From: Blepharisma japonicum
Taxonomy: Eukaryota > Ciliophora > Heterotrichea > Heterotrichida > Blepharismidae
Assembly: GCA_949751835.1 (NCBI GenBank)
Contig: CATKHK010000061.1
Span: 1 to 64,000, forward strand
DNA: 64,000 bases
Reading direction: 5' to 3'
Under the pieces are notes generated by a model. The model was not told the DNA's origin. It saw only the letters and a program-made list of their open reading frames with translations, and did no database searches. A program made the position numbers and the translations under genes. Shown in pieces: positions 8,730 through 19,725 of this stretch (positions are counted from its first letter, which is position 1; each line of letters starts with the position of its first letter).

Positions 8730-11039
8730 ATGGAAGAGGACCAGACCAAGTGTTTAGAAGACGCGATTTCTGTTGTTAAAGACGAGTCATACCATATGCA
8801 GAGGGCTCTTGATTCTAATAACTTGAATGAGGCTTTAAAGCATGCTTCTAATATGATAGGTGAACTTCGCACCTCATTATTGTCACCGAGATCTTATTAT
8901 GAGCTCTATATGCAGGTATTTGACCAACTGAGCAGAATTGAAGCCTTTTTCAGAGAAGAATCTCGCAGAGGTACAAGAATTGTTGAGCTTTATGAGAAAG
9001 TCCAGCATACCATCAGCATTCTTCCTAGACTTTATCTCTTAATCACTGTGGGTTCCGTCTATATACAAACCAAAGAGCTCCCAGCCAAAGATATATTGAA
9101 AGACCTTATTGAAATGGTAAAAGGTGTCCAACATCCACTAAGAGGGCTGTTCTTAAGATATTATCTTAATAAAGTATGCAAAGATAAGCTTCCTGATAAA
9201 GGCTCAGATTTTGGAGATGGAGATGTTACTGATTCCATTGATTTTTTGGTACAGAATTTATCTGAAATGAATAGACTTTGGATTAGGATGCAACATACAG
9301 GGTCCGTAAAGGATAAAACCAAGAGAGAAAAAGAGAGAAATGATTTGAGAGTGACGGTAGGAGAAAATATCAATAGGTTGTCAAGCTTGCAAGGAGTTAA
9401 CATTGATGTGTATCAAGAATTAGTGCTCCCAAAGATATTAGAAATTGTGGTTTCGAATAAAGATGCTATTTCTCAGCAATATCTGATGGATTGCATTATC
9501 CAGGCGTTTTCTGATGATTTCCATCTGCATACGCTTCAGCCACTCCTAGAAGCTTGCAGCAATTTGCAGCCTACCGTAGATATCCAATCCATTGTAATTA
9601 CCCTTCTTAACAGACTTTCAGATTATGCAGGAGAAGCAGAGCTTGAAGTTGTGCAAAGAATTGACATTTTTGGCTTAATTAAAGCTTACATAGATAAAGT
9701 AGTTGCCGATCAAGAAAGTTCACTTGATACCAAGAAGCTTCTTTTATTGCAAGTCGCTTTTATGAAGCTCTCACTGAAGTGTTACCCATTAAATACAAAC
9801 AACGTCAACACTATCCTAGAATCTTGCGTCTCACTTATCGACAAAAGTACCCCAGAAAACAGAGTCCATCCAGAATCCCTTAAATCGATAGTCAAGCTTC
9901 TTTCTTTCCCATTAGAAACTTTATCATTCGCTATTTTAACCCTAAACAACTATCCAAAACTTATGACTTATTTGCCATTTTCTTCAAGAAAACAAGTAGC
10001 CTTCAAGATTGTCCAGTCAGTTGTTGTCAGCAAGAAAAGCCTTGATACATTTGAAACAACCACTCAGCTGCTTGAGTTTGTGTCACCTTTGCTATTTGAT
10101 ACAAGTGACTCGGAAGAAGGAGCTGATGCTTATGAGTTTGAAGACGAACAAAACACTATGGCAAAACTTTCTCATCTTGTAAAGTCAGCTGATCTTGATA
10201 CTCACTATAAAATACTGAGTCTTCTTAAACAAAGATTTGCACAAGGAGGGGATAAAAGGATAAAATACACTTTCCCATCACTTATATTCGCTTATATTAA
10301 TTTCGCTAAACTTTTGAATGCTTCTGAAGATAGCTGGAATACTCATCTAGAGCAAGTGCTAGAGGTCTTAGCAGAATTAGTAAGCAAAACCTCAGAAAAT
10401 AACCCTGACCTTGCACTTAAGTTGAATCTGCAGTGCTTACAGCTGATAAATCAATTCAAAAATAACAAATACCAGCACACAGCTCTTGAATTTGTGGAGC
10501 ATGCATTCTATGTGTATAAAGAAGAACTAGCTGACTCATATGCAAAGCATGCAGCCATTGATTTAATATGTGCCACTTTGGTGACATTAAATTGTTTTGA
10601 TGACGACACTTCAGACTCTCTCGTTAAGTTGTGCACTCAGCAAGCACTTAGACAGCTTAAGAAGCATGATCAATGCACAGGACTAAGCTCATGCACCCAT
10701 TTATTTTATAACGAATTCAATCAAAATGAAAGAATCATTAGCGACTGTTTAGGAAAAGCTGTGAAAATTGCAGAAATTTGCATTACTCATAAGAACGCAG
10801 TCAATTTATATTTAACCTTGATCAATAAATACCTTTATTATCTCTTACAAGGAGTAAGCACTCTTGAAGAAGACTCTGTGAATCAGCTAATTCAGGCGAC
10901 TAAAGACAGTATTGCTACAGCTGAAAAAGAAGGAGATAATAGAGTTAACGTTAAGGATATCAAGTCGTATCTAAGAGCTACTTTAAATTACATCAAAGCA
11001 AGACAGCAAGAAGGAAAACTTAGCGGAATTTCAGTTTAA
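8730..11039 (+). CDS. VPS35: Retromer subunit VPS35
   Basis: A 769-residue protein, close to the usual length for the family. The N-terminal half carries the most conserved VPS35 blocks: PRLYLLITVGSVYI, the DLIEMVKGVQHPLRGLFLRY stretch that contacts VPS26, and LVLPKILEIVVSNKDAISQQ. The remainder is an alpha-solenoid with short hydrophobic helices. VPS35 is the core of the cargo-recognition trimer that recycles receptors from endosomes to the Golgi or cell surface. It starts 74 bases after the TPR/RRM-like gene on the same strand. No intron is needed to keep the frame. The call is secure. Confidence 0.95.
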   Translation: MEEDQTKCLEDAISVVKDESYHMQRALDSNNLNEALKHASNMIGELRTSLLSPRSYYELYMQVFDQLSRIEAFFREESRRGTRIVELYEKVQHTISILPRLYLLITVGSVYIQTKELPAKDILKDLIEMVKGVQHPLRGLFLRYYLNKVCKDKLPDKGSDFGDGDVTDSIDFLVQNLSEMNRLWIRMQHTGSVKDKTKREKERNDLRVTVGENINRLSSLQGVNIDVYQELVLPKILEIVVSNKDAISQQYLMDCIIQAFSDDFHLHTLQPLLEACSNLQPTVDIQSIVITLLNRLSDYAGEAELEVVQRIDIFGLIKAYIDKVVADQESSLDTKKLLLLQVAFMKLSLKCYPLNTNNVNTILESCVSLIDKSTPENRVHPESLKSIVKLLSFPLETLSFAILTLNNYPKLMTYLPFSSRKQVAFKIVQSVVVSKKSLDTFETTTQLLEFVSPLLFDTSDSEEGADAYEFEDEQNTMAKLSHLVKSADLDTHYKILSLLKQRFAQGGDKRIKYTFPSLIFAYINFAKLLNASEDSWNTHLEQVLEVLAELVSKTSENNPDLALKLNLQCLQLINQFKNNKYQHTALEFVEHAFYVYKEELADSYAKHAAIDLICATLVTLNCFDDDTSDSLVKLCTQQALRQLKKHDQCTGLSSCTHLFYNEFNQNERIISDCLGKAVKIAEICITHKNAVNLYLTLINKYLYYLLQGVSTLEEDSVNQLIQATKDSIATAEKEGDNRVNVKDIKSYLRATLNYIKARQQEGKLSGISV

Positions 11040-11103
11040 TAACTAAAATCCTTAATTTAACCCAAATTTTAAAATAATTTTTGTTTTAAAAATATTATTT
11101 ATA

Positions 11104-14013
11104 TTATTTTAGCTTTGATACAAGCTTTGCTTCTAACATGTTGAGCCTCATACTAATGTTATCCAAAGATACGTCTTCTTTCTTCTTAGGGGTTATATTT
11201 CTGATTCTTTCTTCAATTTCTTCTCTAATTATGGAGCGTTCATATTTTAATTTGTGTAGATGCTCTCTCATTCTGGCTTCTTCTTTTACCGAATTAATCT
11301 TCGGAGGTGTATACGGGGATGAGCATTTTGCTTCAATTGGAGTTATTGACCTTAATGGCATTATTATAGGTGATCTTTTTTGCTTCTCATATCGGTCTTC
11401 TCTTAGGTCTTTCTTATTAGCAGCTCGGTCCTTGGGCTTATTTTGCCTATTCGAGTCAATTAAAAATTTTTTGGATTCATTTCTATAGCTTTCTTCTTTT
11501 TCGTCTGTTTCTAATAAATCATCTCGATGGCTAGTTTTATTCATTCTCAGGCTTACTTCTAAGTCTTGCAGCTCGATTTGTTTTGAGTTTAAACATGATT
11601 TCAGTTTTTTAACTTCACTTAGCCAATCAGATGGGTCGTAATCTTGATATTTTGAAATATCTTTTCTTGCTTTTTGGACTGAAAGCTCCATTTTATTGAG
11701 TTGGTTGGTTATGTTTTGCTCTCTTTGGGTTAAAGACGTCTGGGATAGAGTTTTTGAATTTTTGGAAGGCATGCTTAGCCATTTGTAAAAAAATATTGCT
11801 TTTTGGTATTTTTTAAGCATAAAGCCTGTTATCATCTCTTTGGTGTTTTTATTCTTTATTATTGTCTTTCATGTACTAAATAGCTTTGATTTTAGTTTTC
11901 AACCCTTACTTTTTATATGAACCTTAATTAGTTTGTTCTTAAATGCTTTTACTTTTTCCCCATCAATTTTTGATTTAATCGGTGTGCCTTTACTTTGTGT
12001 AAAGTTTTTCATTGGAAATTTATCACTCGCTGCAAGGTCCGATAAAGCTAGCGTTTTATTTTTTTTACAGCAGTTTTTTCAACTCTGAAGGCATTTTATA
12101 CTGATTCTTGCAATATGTTTGTCAGCAAAATCTAAGGCATTTTTTGTTTGCTCATGCCTTATTCTCACATTATTTTTAAGCAATTTCAGTCCTCGCATAC
12201 TTGTATTTTGATCATAAATTGCATCAGCTATACATATTTTTTCTTTTTTTGGAATAGCAATAGCAAAATGCCATGCACATCAAGCATGCATAGCTCTTTT
12301 TTTCAATATTCTCTTAAAATGATTGCTTGTCATAGACACTGTATCAAATGATTCTTTTTGATGATTATTTTTTGCATATAAATTTCATTCTTTCAGTATT
12401 TTCGAGCCTATAAAATGAGAGTGATTTACAATCGCTCGTTGCTTTTTTAAAATTGTTTTTCTGTTCATTAATGGATACATAATCATTCTCTGGAATATCT
12501 TATGCTTCAGCCTATAATTTCTTTGATCCTGCATATCTCTAATAAGCAACTCTTTTCCTGTAAAAATTCTTCATGATTTAAAGCAAGCTTCAAAGTATAA
12601 AAATGTTTTCTTTTCTCTAGCATCTCTTACCAGAAACTCTGTTTTACTAAATCATTTAAGCGAATAAAAAATCTTTTTCTTTAAATCATGAAATTTTTTA
12701 TTTTTCTTTTTGCTAGTTCAGAGTCTTATTTTTTTCTGTCTTTGAGTTCTTATAGCAAATTTTGTGAAAACATTTCTTAATAATTGATTTCTTTTAAACC
12801 TATCTGTAACTATATTTAATCCTTCTCTAATTGTGACTTGCATAGCATTTTGGTCGGAGCTTTTGCATTTTATATATTCAAGGTGATCATCAAGCTCACC
12901 ATTTTGTGCGATTGGCAGCATCAAAGCTTCGTTTTTTTCTCTACTATTTTTTCTTTGGAGCACAATTTTGTGAGTTTCTTCATCAATAATATTATATTCA
13001 TGTCCTGAAGTATTCAATTGGAAAAAATCAGATGTATTAGGCGTGCTTCTTTGATTTCCACTAAATGTGCTAATAAAATCTAATGGTCTAGTAAACGATG
13101 ATGACTTGTCTTCAGTTGACAAAACGAAAGAGCCTTGCAAATAATCCTGCTGCTTTTGTGGTTTTCTTCCTTGAAATAAGTTTAAGCACTCCTTTGCAAG
13201 CTCTTCACAAAAATCTGTAAGCTTCACTATTTTATCTTTTTGGAGCACTAAACACTCACTTCAAGCCCAATCTCAATCCTTACTTTCTGCAGGCATTCCA
13301 TCTAGGATTTCATTAACTTTTGCAATTACCCATATTTTTACATCAGATCTAAATTCTTCTGGTAATTGCAGCTGCAAAGTTGACACAAAAAGCCCTACAT
13401 CTAGCCCTTTATATTCTGTTAAAAATTGATTTATAATCATTTGCCTATGCATCCTTAATTTTTTCTTCAAATTGTCAAGCTTAATAATAATTTCTTCATT
13501 ATTCATAATAATATTCGTCAAACCTTCTTGTTTCTTTATAATCTTATCAGCCAGCTGCCGGTCTTCTGGCTGGATTTCTTCTAAATCTAAATTTTCTAAG
13601 CAAGGCAAATAATATATCAAGTGGTGCTTGTATATAGGAATTGAGCATATTGGATTCACTGAAAGGTCAAGCTCTTCTATTTGAGGAAGTTTTTCGAAAA
13701 TTTCAAGCGATTCTATGCGATCAATATTGTTGTTTGACAAATTCAAAATTTTCAAAGAGTAAAATTGCGTTAAATATGAGATGTCAGATATATAGTTATC
13801 TGCAAGATTTAAGTAGGTAATGCTATGATACATAGGATTAAGAAGATCAATTTGTTTTATGTTTTTGTTGGGGAGTTGGATTCTTTTACTATCTGCGAGA
13901 TGTGAGGATTTTATAATGGCTTGGGAGAGAGACATAATGGTGGTTTTTCGTGATGATGTGGGATGGCTTGGAGAATCATATGAATTTTGGTAGGATAATT
14001 CAAAAGATTTCAT
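11104..14013 (-). CDS. LRR protein with Sfi1-like (centrin-binding type) Trp motifs
   Basis: One 969-residue frame runs from ATG 14011-14013 to TAA 11104-11106; read with the standard code it would look like three unrelated fragments. About residues 45-165 are SDS22-type leucine-rich repeats (ITYLNLADNYISDI, LKILNLSNNNIDRI, IEELDLSVNPI) with an LRR cap. The middle has disordered acidic and basic stretches. From about residue 425 to 750 there is a series of basic helices with a Trp after a hydrophobic pair: FKSWRIF (W481), LKEWNLY (W543), LQSWKNC (W645), LFSTWKT (W715), YKWLSM (W745). That pattern resembles Sfi1 centrin-binding repeats. The C-terminus is coiled coil. The likely site is basal body or cytoskeleton; this is inferred. 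Confidence 0.7.
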
Positions 14014-14174
14014 AAAATATGCTTTTTATTATAGCGTAGCTATTTTAAAATGATTCAACTGAAAATGGATTTATATAATTCAAATGGTAGAGATTGCAAA
14101 TATTTTAATATCAAATTTGCTATTCTTTAATATAGCTGTTTGGCAAAACGAGCATAAATAGTAAATTATTTAAA

Positions 14175-14771
14175 TTAATTTAATCTAATGTAGCCTTCAT
14201 AATTTTCTTTTGTCTTAAGCCTCTTATACAAGACAGCCAAAAACGGTAATGTCAAAGCTGGTAAAGCAGCAACCTTCCAATAAAATAATACTGAGCTCTC
14301 CTTCGCTTTATAAATTGCATTTAAAGTATTACCTGAATCTTCTGGCTCAGTGCTTACGCACTGGTCCTTTAAACACTGGCTTAAGCATTTATCTATGTTT
14401 ATTGTAGTTTGCTTCTTGCAATAATTAGTGCAAGACTCAATACACTCAGTTTCATCCATATTAGCTTTCATCCAGTTGGTGTTAATCACATTTGAAGTTT
14501 CATCAGAGCATCCAGCAGATATTAAGCATTTGTTTTTATCTTCAATTTGTGGTTCGTTGCTGCAAAATTTTATGATTTCTATGGTGCAATTGGAAATTCC
14601 TTGAAAAGCTGATATCTTGGTCTGTGTGATATCTATTAAATCACTGTTTTTAGTTGAGGTGGAAGAAGTTCTGCATCCACAATCGTTCAAGCAAGTTTCA
14701 GATTTGCAGCTTAAAAGGCAAGGCAGTTTGCAGGCTGAAATAAACCCTATTAAGAGAACAAAAAGTCTCAT
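14175..14771 (-). CDS. Cys-rich type I membrane protein, unknown
   Basis: A 198-residue protein. It begins with a signal peptide (LFVLLIGFISACKLPCLLSC), has about 20 cysteines in the lumenal part, often as CxxxC pairs (CIESCTNYC, CLSQCLKDQC), and two probable N-glycosylation sites. A single transmembrane helix lies near residue 165-182 (WKVAALPALTLPFLAVLY), followed by a short basic cytosolic tail. The spacing suggests disulfide-bonded hairpins, as in small ciliate surface proteins. No family was recognised. Confidence 0.75.
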   Translation of the reverse strand: MRLFVLLIGFISACKLPCLLSCKSETCLNDCGCRTSSTSTKNSDLIDITQTKISAFQGISNCTIEIIKFCSNEPQIEDKNKCLISAGCSDETSNVINTNWMKANMDETECIESCTNYCKKQTTINIDKCLSQCLKDQCVSTEPEDSGNTLNAIYKAKESSVLFYWKVAALPALTLPFLAVLYKRLKTKENYEGYIRLN

Positions 14772-15229
14772 TTATTAAATTAAGTAATAATATTTCATAT
14801 TTTGTCTTCTGGATATTTTGAAATAAGAAATGAATTGATTATGTAAATCGATAAGCTAAGATATAATTAATATATTTCAATTGAAAATAAATATGTGTAA
14901 ATGAGGCTAGATAATAAATTTTACAAAATGTTTTAATAATTATTAAGTTTTTTATATAAATTCAGTTATATTTTATATAATTTATTAGTTTAAATAAATA
15001 AAGGACATATTTTTATATATTAATTTATTTTTTTGTGCTATTAAAGTGACATTAATAGCTTCACAAGTATAAATTATTTTTTCTAGACATGCACGCAAAT
15101 AATTATGCCAATTTTCATTTTAAATTTATATTCCATTATCCAAATAGCTCTAACAAATCAATTTTTTAGAACTTGATTTTTACAAAGGCGCCAAGTTTAA
15201 TAATAAACTAATATATTTTCTATTTCATC
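14772..15229. other. Gene-free AT-rich region
   Basis: Very AT-rich DNA upstream of the Cys-rich membrane protein gene, with no open frame of note on either strand. It gives way to the GC-richer hairpin region at 15230. Confidence 0.55.
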
Positions 15230-15480
15230 AGGCTTTGAAGCTTCATGAAGGTACATGAAGCGATTCTTGCATCAAAGCCTAGGTGGCACAATGACTAAGT
15301 GGAAGAAGCTGCTCGAGCATGCGAAACAAGCTGCAGCTGATAGATTATCTAGGGGAAAGAGATGATGAGTAAATTTTACAACCTGGCAATCAAGAAGTTG
15401 AGTTGATCAAAAATAAAGCTCAGAGGCGAACTTGCAGCCAAACTAGCTAAAATTTAATACTTAGTCCCTTAAATCTTTGT
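15230..15480 (+). ncRNA. Candidate structured non-coding RNA beginning with a strong hairpin
   Basis: Bases 15230-15280 form a nested hairpin. The outer arms are AGGCTTTGA (15230-15238) and TCAAAGCCT (15272-15280); the inner arms are GCTTCATG (15240-15247) and CATGAAGC (15254-15261), closing a 6-nt loop. Both pairings are perfect. The following 200 bases are clearly richer in G+C than the flanks, but every frame is broken by TAA or TAG within a few dozen codons. The strand is a guess from the orientation of the following gene. It could instead be the remnant of a gene. No known RNA family was recognised. Confidence 0.35.
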
Positions 15481-15651
15481 GCCAATATTCTCGGATTTCT
15501 GTCGCTCATATTGATAAAAATTTGATAATTGGAAGCATTAAAAAAGTTTTCTCTAAATTGGCTATTGCCAGTGATTCTAAAATCTATTTAATAATGCTAT
15601 CAAATTATTAATATAAGAAGCTTTTAATATTATCTATTATCTAGCCAAAAC

Positions 15652-16938
15652 ATGTCTTATCATAAAAAGAAAATTGATGATTCTCAGCAGCATCGAAAAT
15701 TTCCTACAAAGCCCTTGGTTAAAAGAAAGTATCTTAATGAACTCGAATCATCTGAATCTGACAGCACGGCAGACATTCACCCGTCCGAAAGACCTCTTAA
15801 AGCGAGACTTGAGTCTTTTAAAGCAAGAACAATATGGACTTTTTTTATGTTTGGAGGATTCTTACTAGTTGTAGCTGCAGGTCATCTGTATTGTTGTTTA
15901 TTAGTACTTTTGGCAAATACTTTTATATATAAAGAAATTTTATCAATCAAAAGAAATGAGCAGAGGGATTCAAAGCTTCCTTTCTTTTATGTAATAAACT
16001 GATACTTTTTTATTCTTACAGAATTGTGCACAACCTCAATCTTACTTAAAGAACGGATTTTGCTATTAGGAGGCATAATAATTGAGCTTTTATACCAGTA
16101 TCATTATGTAACTTTTTTCTCTCTTTATGTTCTAGGAATTGTATTATTTGTGATTTCACTGAGGAAAGGGTCATATAAATATCAGTTTATGATATTTGCA
16201 TGAACCCATATAACTTGCTTGTTAGTAGTGACACAAAGCACAACAATTCTTATGAATATTTACACTGGATTAATTTGGTTTTTACTCCCTGCCCTGCTAG
16301 TAGTGGTAAATGATTGTTTTTCTTACATTTTCGGAGTATTTTTCGGAAGAACCCAACTTATAAAAGTAGTTCCTGACAAAACTCTAGAAGGTTTTATAGG
16401 AGGCTTAATTTCTACAATAATTTCAGCTTATATCGTATTTATTATTTAGCTTTCCCATGCCTTGGCTCAATATGATTATTTCTTATGTCCTCAGCCTGAA
16501 ATAATTTTGACGCCTTTTACTAGTCTAGCATGCAATTCTGAAGATATTTTGATGAAAAAAGAAAGAATTTTGCCTTGGGTGTTTCAATACATTGGCTTAA
16601 GCACTTTTAATGCTTCATCTCTAGAACTCCATGCAATGGTCCTAGGTTTTTTCGCTGGATTTATTGCACCTTTCGGAGGATTTTTCGCATCTGGAGTTAA
16701 GAGAGCGTTTAATTTAAAAGCATTTGGAGATTCTATACCAGGACATGGAGGAATTACTGACAGAATGGACTGCCAAATTATGATGGGAATGTTTACTTTC
16801 GTGTGGATACATTCTATTGTTTTGAAAAAACCGCCGTCAATTACAAGTGTGATGGTGCAAGTTATGAGTATGGAGCATAATGATCAAGTGCATTTGCTAG
16901 AACAATTGAAAGAAGCCTTGGAAAATAGAAATAACTAG
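15652..16938 (+). CDS. CDP-diacylglycerol synthase (phosphatidate cytidylyltransferase)
   Basis: The spliced product is 423 residues, with one 15-nt intron (16435-16449) and TGA codons at 16000-16002 and 16201-16203 read as Trp. Multiple membrane helices follow a polar N-terminal tail of about 60 residues. The middle holds NDCFSYIFGVFFGRTQL and PDKTLEGFIGG, and the C-terminal part holds the family signature SGVKRAF...GDSIPGHGGITDRMD. The enzyme makes CDP-diacylglycerol from CTP and phosphatidic acid in the ER, the precursor of phosphatidylinositol and cardiolipin. Within the signature the usual Lys-Asp pair reads Lys-Ala (A352), while the downstream DR.D motif (D365, D368) is intact. The family call is secure; full activity is not certain. 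Confidence 0.93.
16435..16449 (+). other. 15-nt intron in the CDP-diacylglycerol synthase gene
   Basis: Sequence GTATTTATTATTTAG. It sits at a codon boundary inside the membrane domain and ends with an in-frame TAG that splicing removes. Confidence 0.9.
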
Positions 16939-17095
16939 GAAGTGTATCGAGATAGAAAGATGATGTATATTCTATTGTTAAGCTTTTATTTCTCTTACTT
17001 ACTTTAAGATTCAATTCTTAGATAATCTATTTTTATCTGACGATTATTATTTTCTGCACTTTATGGCATTAATCCATTAATAGATCCCCTTTATA

Positions 17096-17692
17096 ATGAA
17101 CCCAGAAGAGCATTTAATTTTACGAGTTCCAGAAGACTGGCTAAGAGAGCTCGACCCAAATTCAAAGCTTGAAATAATCCCTGACAACAACTCAGATGAA
17201 GAGCCTGGCCGATTCTTTCAAATCAAGCTTAACACATTGGAATCAGTTGGATTTTTACTAGACCTGCCTTGCATAGTTGAAACACATAAAACTCTGGACT
17301 ATATAAACTGTTTCAAAACATCAGATATCTCTCAGCTACTTTATATCGTCCCTGAGCATGAAAAAACCAACCCTAGAGCCAAAAGTATTTACTAAATAGA
17401 GACTTCTTTAAGCCGAATGCTAATTAAAGGAGAAAAATACAAAGTAAAGTCCGGAATTACACCTGGGACTCACAATATCACTTCAAGGTTCTTTAAGAGG
17501 GAAGTAGAAGAGAATCCAGAAGAAGTCTCTAAGGTTGAAGCATTGATCAAAAATGTAATGGAGTGTGGAACTGCAAGAGTGGTTCAAGAAGAAATCATTG
17601 AGCTGCAAGAAGGGGAAAATGTACCTGAAAATTATGAGACCACTTATGATCCTAAAACACTGGAAGATGAAGATATGGATATTGATTCGTAA
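17096..17692 (+). CDS. TAF7: TFIID subunit TAF7
   Basis: The spliced protein has 193 residues, with a 15-nt intron at 17385-17399. The N-terminus EEHLILRVPEDWLREL is the hallmark of the TAFII55 N-terminal domain, followed by strands with FQIKLNTLESVGFLLDLPCI and the conserved ETHKTLD and KTSDISQLL segments. TAF7 binds TAF1 within TFIID and regulates its activity at promoters of protein-coding genes. The C-terminus is acidic (EDEDMDIDS). The protein is short compared with animal TAF7, and only the conserved core is present. The match is strong. Confidence 0.9.
17385..17399 (+). other. 15-nt intron in the TAF7 gene
   Basis: Sequence GTATTTACTAAATAG. Splicing joins AK to RTSLSRM and removes an in-frame TAA. 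Confidence 0.9.
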
Positions 17693-17761
17693 TCGAAGTG
17701 CTGAAGTAATACACATAATGTTGGTTTTAAAGAGAATTTAATAAATTGATTTTTGATTACT

Positions 17762-18286
17762 TTAACTATTGGAGTTTGGTAGATACTGAAAAGCTTCTCG
17801 AATCATTTGGAAAGATTCAGGTAGATTCCTAAGTGGCTCACATGAAGCACCTTTATTAGCTAAGCCAATAAAATATGCAGGATCTTTTCCTTGCCTACTT
17901 GCTTCTACGATTGCATATTTTCCTTGGCTTGTGCACTGGTTCAAATTTGTTTCTTGCATTTGTACCGTTTCATAAAATCCAGCAGATAAGTTATTGATAA
18001 TACAAAAGGTGAGAACAGTGTCTCCTTTATAGTCTCTATTAATATCTGCATGCATTTCTCTAACAAGATAAGGTATTAGCTTTGCTTTATCAAAGGCAGC
18101 TACATACATAAGTGGTGTCATCTCGATGTCATTGACTGTAAAAACCAATTCATTGATATCAATGTTATTTTCGGTAATAATTTCACGGATTCTTGAAGAA
18201 TTTGATGCCCTTAAAGCGTCAGAAAGCTGAGAAATAACCCCACTACTTACTTCAGAATGGGAGCCTTTGGAGTGGGATAAGCCCAT
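17762..18286 (-). CDS. Small ankyrin-like protein with a myristoylation-type N-terminus
   Basis: A 174-residue protein. It starts MGLSHSKGSHS, which fits N-myristoylation at Gly2. Residues about 25-150 look like degenerate ankyrin repeats: a helix with an IREIITENNIDINEL pattern, then MTPLMYVAAFDKAKLIPYLV and GDTVLTFCIINN. The rest is helical without a recognised domain. It converges with TAF7, with 69 bases between the two stop codons. It is probably a membrane-attached adaptor; this is inferred from the N-terminus only. Confidence 0.6.
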   Translation of the reverse strand: MGLSHSKGSHSEVSSGVISQLSDALRASNSSRIREIITENNIDINELVFTVNDIEMTPLMYVAAFDKAKLIPYLVREMHADINRDYKGDTVLTFCIINNLSAGFYETVQMQETNLNQCTSQGKYAIVEASRQGKDPAYFIGLANKGASCEPLRNLPESFQMIREAFQYLPNSNS

Positions 18287-18427
18287 TTATAATAGGATTT
18301 ATTGCTTTTATATAATTTTAGATAGTTAAAGTATATTTATATGCAGCTAGGTTTTGATTTTCTGAATAATCTTTAAACGAATTAATAATAAAAGATTAGC
18401 AAGATTTATTTTTAATTAAAATCAATA

Positions 18428-19534
18428 TTACAGCATAGACAGAAACTTAGCTTTCTCTTTTTCTAACTCTTGAAGCTCAATTAATATACTTTTCTCTCTT
18501 GAAGTTAATTGCTGCAAAATGGAATCTTCTTGGTAAATCTTTTCAATATTTACAGTTTTCACAATTGGACTGAACCTTGATGGAATCCTAGTAGGGATTG
18601 TTTGAACTTCTCTGCTTGCATCAGCTAAAAATTGGTCAAAGGATAAAATCGGTGATTTTTCTACTGGCTTTTCTGCCTTTTTGCTTACTCTATGCAGTGA
18701 AATCCCAAGATTTTTGGTGATAATGTCACTTATAGCTTTGCTTATCATATGTTCAGCATTTGCTCTTCTAAATGACATGCTCATTGAGTTCTCTATAAAA
18801 GATCTATTATGCTCATCTCTATCGGAAATTGGCTGGATATGGCTATCTGATGTATCTAAGCTCTTTTTCCTTGGTGGCTTATGAGCTGATCCTGACAAAT
18901 CCAGCTTTGGTATTAAATTTGATGATGGCGACTGGAATTCTCCAGGCTCTGAAACTAAATCTTCAATAGATAAAGCGCCATCGAATGGGCTTTCGTTTAT
19001 TTCTTTACTATAATCGACAAATTTTTCGACCTTCTGCTTTATTGGTGGTATTTCTAATCCTTCAAGCTCAAGCAGAGTTTTGTTAGGAGAACTTGTAGGT
19101 TTAATTTCTTTTTCGTGCTTAGTTGGCGTTAAGTCAATCAAAGGTGCTTTTACAGGAGTAAAGTCGATAAGGTGACTATTTTCAATATCTTTTTTAGGTG
19201 ATGTAATGGGAGTGGTCTCTTTGGAGGTTAATGAAGATGTGGTTTCTGTAGGTCTGTATTTATTCCTAATTTCTTGGATTCAGATCTTGATTTTTTCATC
19301 TGTCACAACTCTGGACTCATTCAACTTTTTTTCTTCTTCATCTGCTTGCTTTTTCGATAATGAGATTCCAAATTTGCTTTCTATTCGACTTAAAGTGTCT
19401 TGAGGATTTGAAGACTTATCTTTGACCGGCTGATTGAGTAAATGCCGATATTTACTCATATTGTTCCTGTGCTTCTCCACTAGTCTTTCTATATCAGTTC
19501 CGCTGTTTATTTGTGTCATTATATGATTTTTCAT
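18428..19534 (-). CDS. Ser/Pro-rich coiled-coil-tailed protein, unknown
   Basis: A continuous 368-residue frame, with one TGA (19280-19282) as Trp. The first 85 residues are helical and charged. The middle is low-complexity Ser/Thr/Pro with two copies of a D-[FL]-T-P motif close together (LIDFTP, LIDLTP), a possible phosphorylation or docking repeat. The C-terminal 50 residues (REKSILIELQELEKEKAKFL) form a coiled coil. I recognise no family. It lies between the ankyrin-like gene and a divergent Rab gene. Confidence 0.6.
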
Positions 19535-19725
19535 AATTTTAATTTATATTCTATTTGAAAAGAGTTAATGCTAGTATAATGGCGAGCCAAAAAAAATAAT
19601 TTGATCTGAAATATGCCCAATAAGCTAATTTTCTGCTCAATATAAAATTTTACGAAATTTACCCTCCTACCTAACTTTTATTTATTGAGCATATATATCT
19701 AAATAGATGATTCAAAAAATACAAT

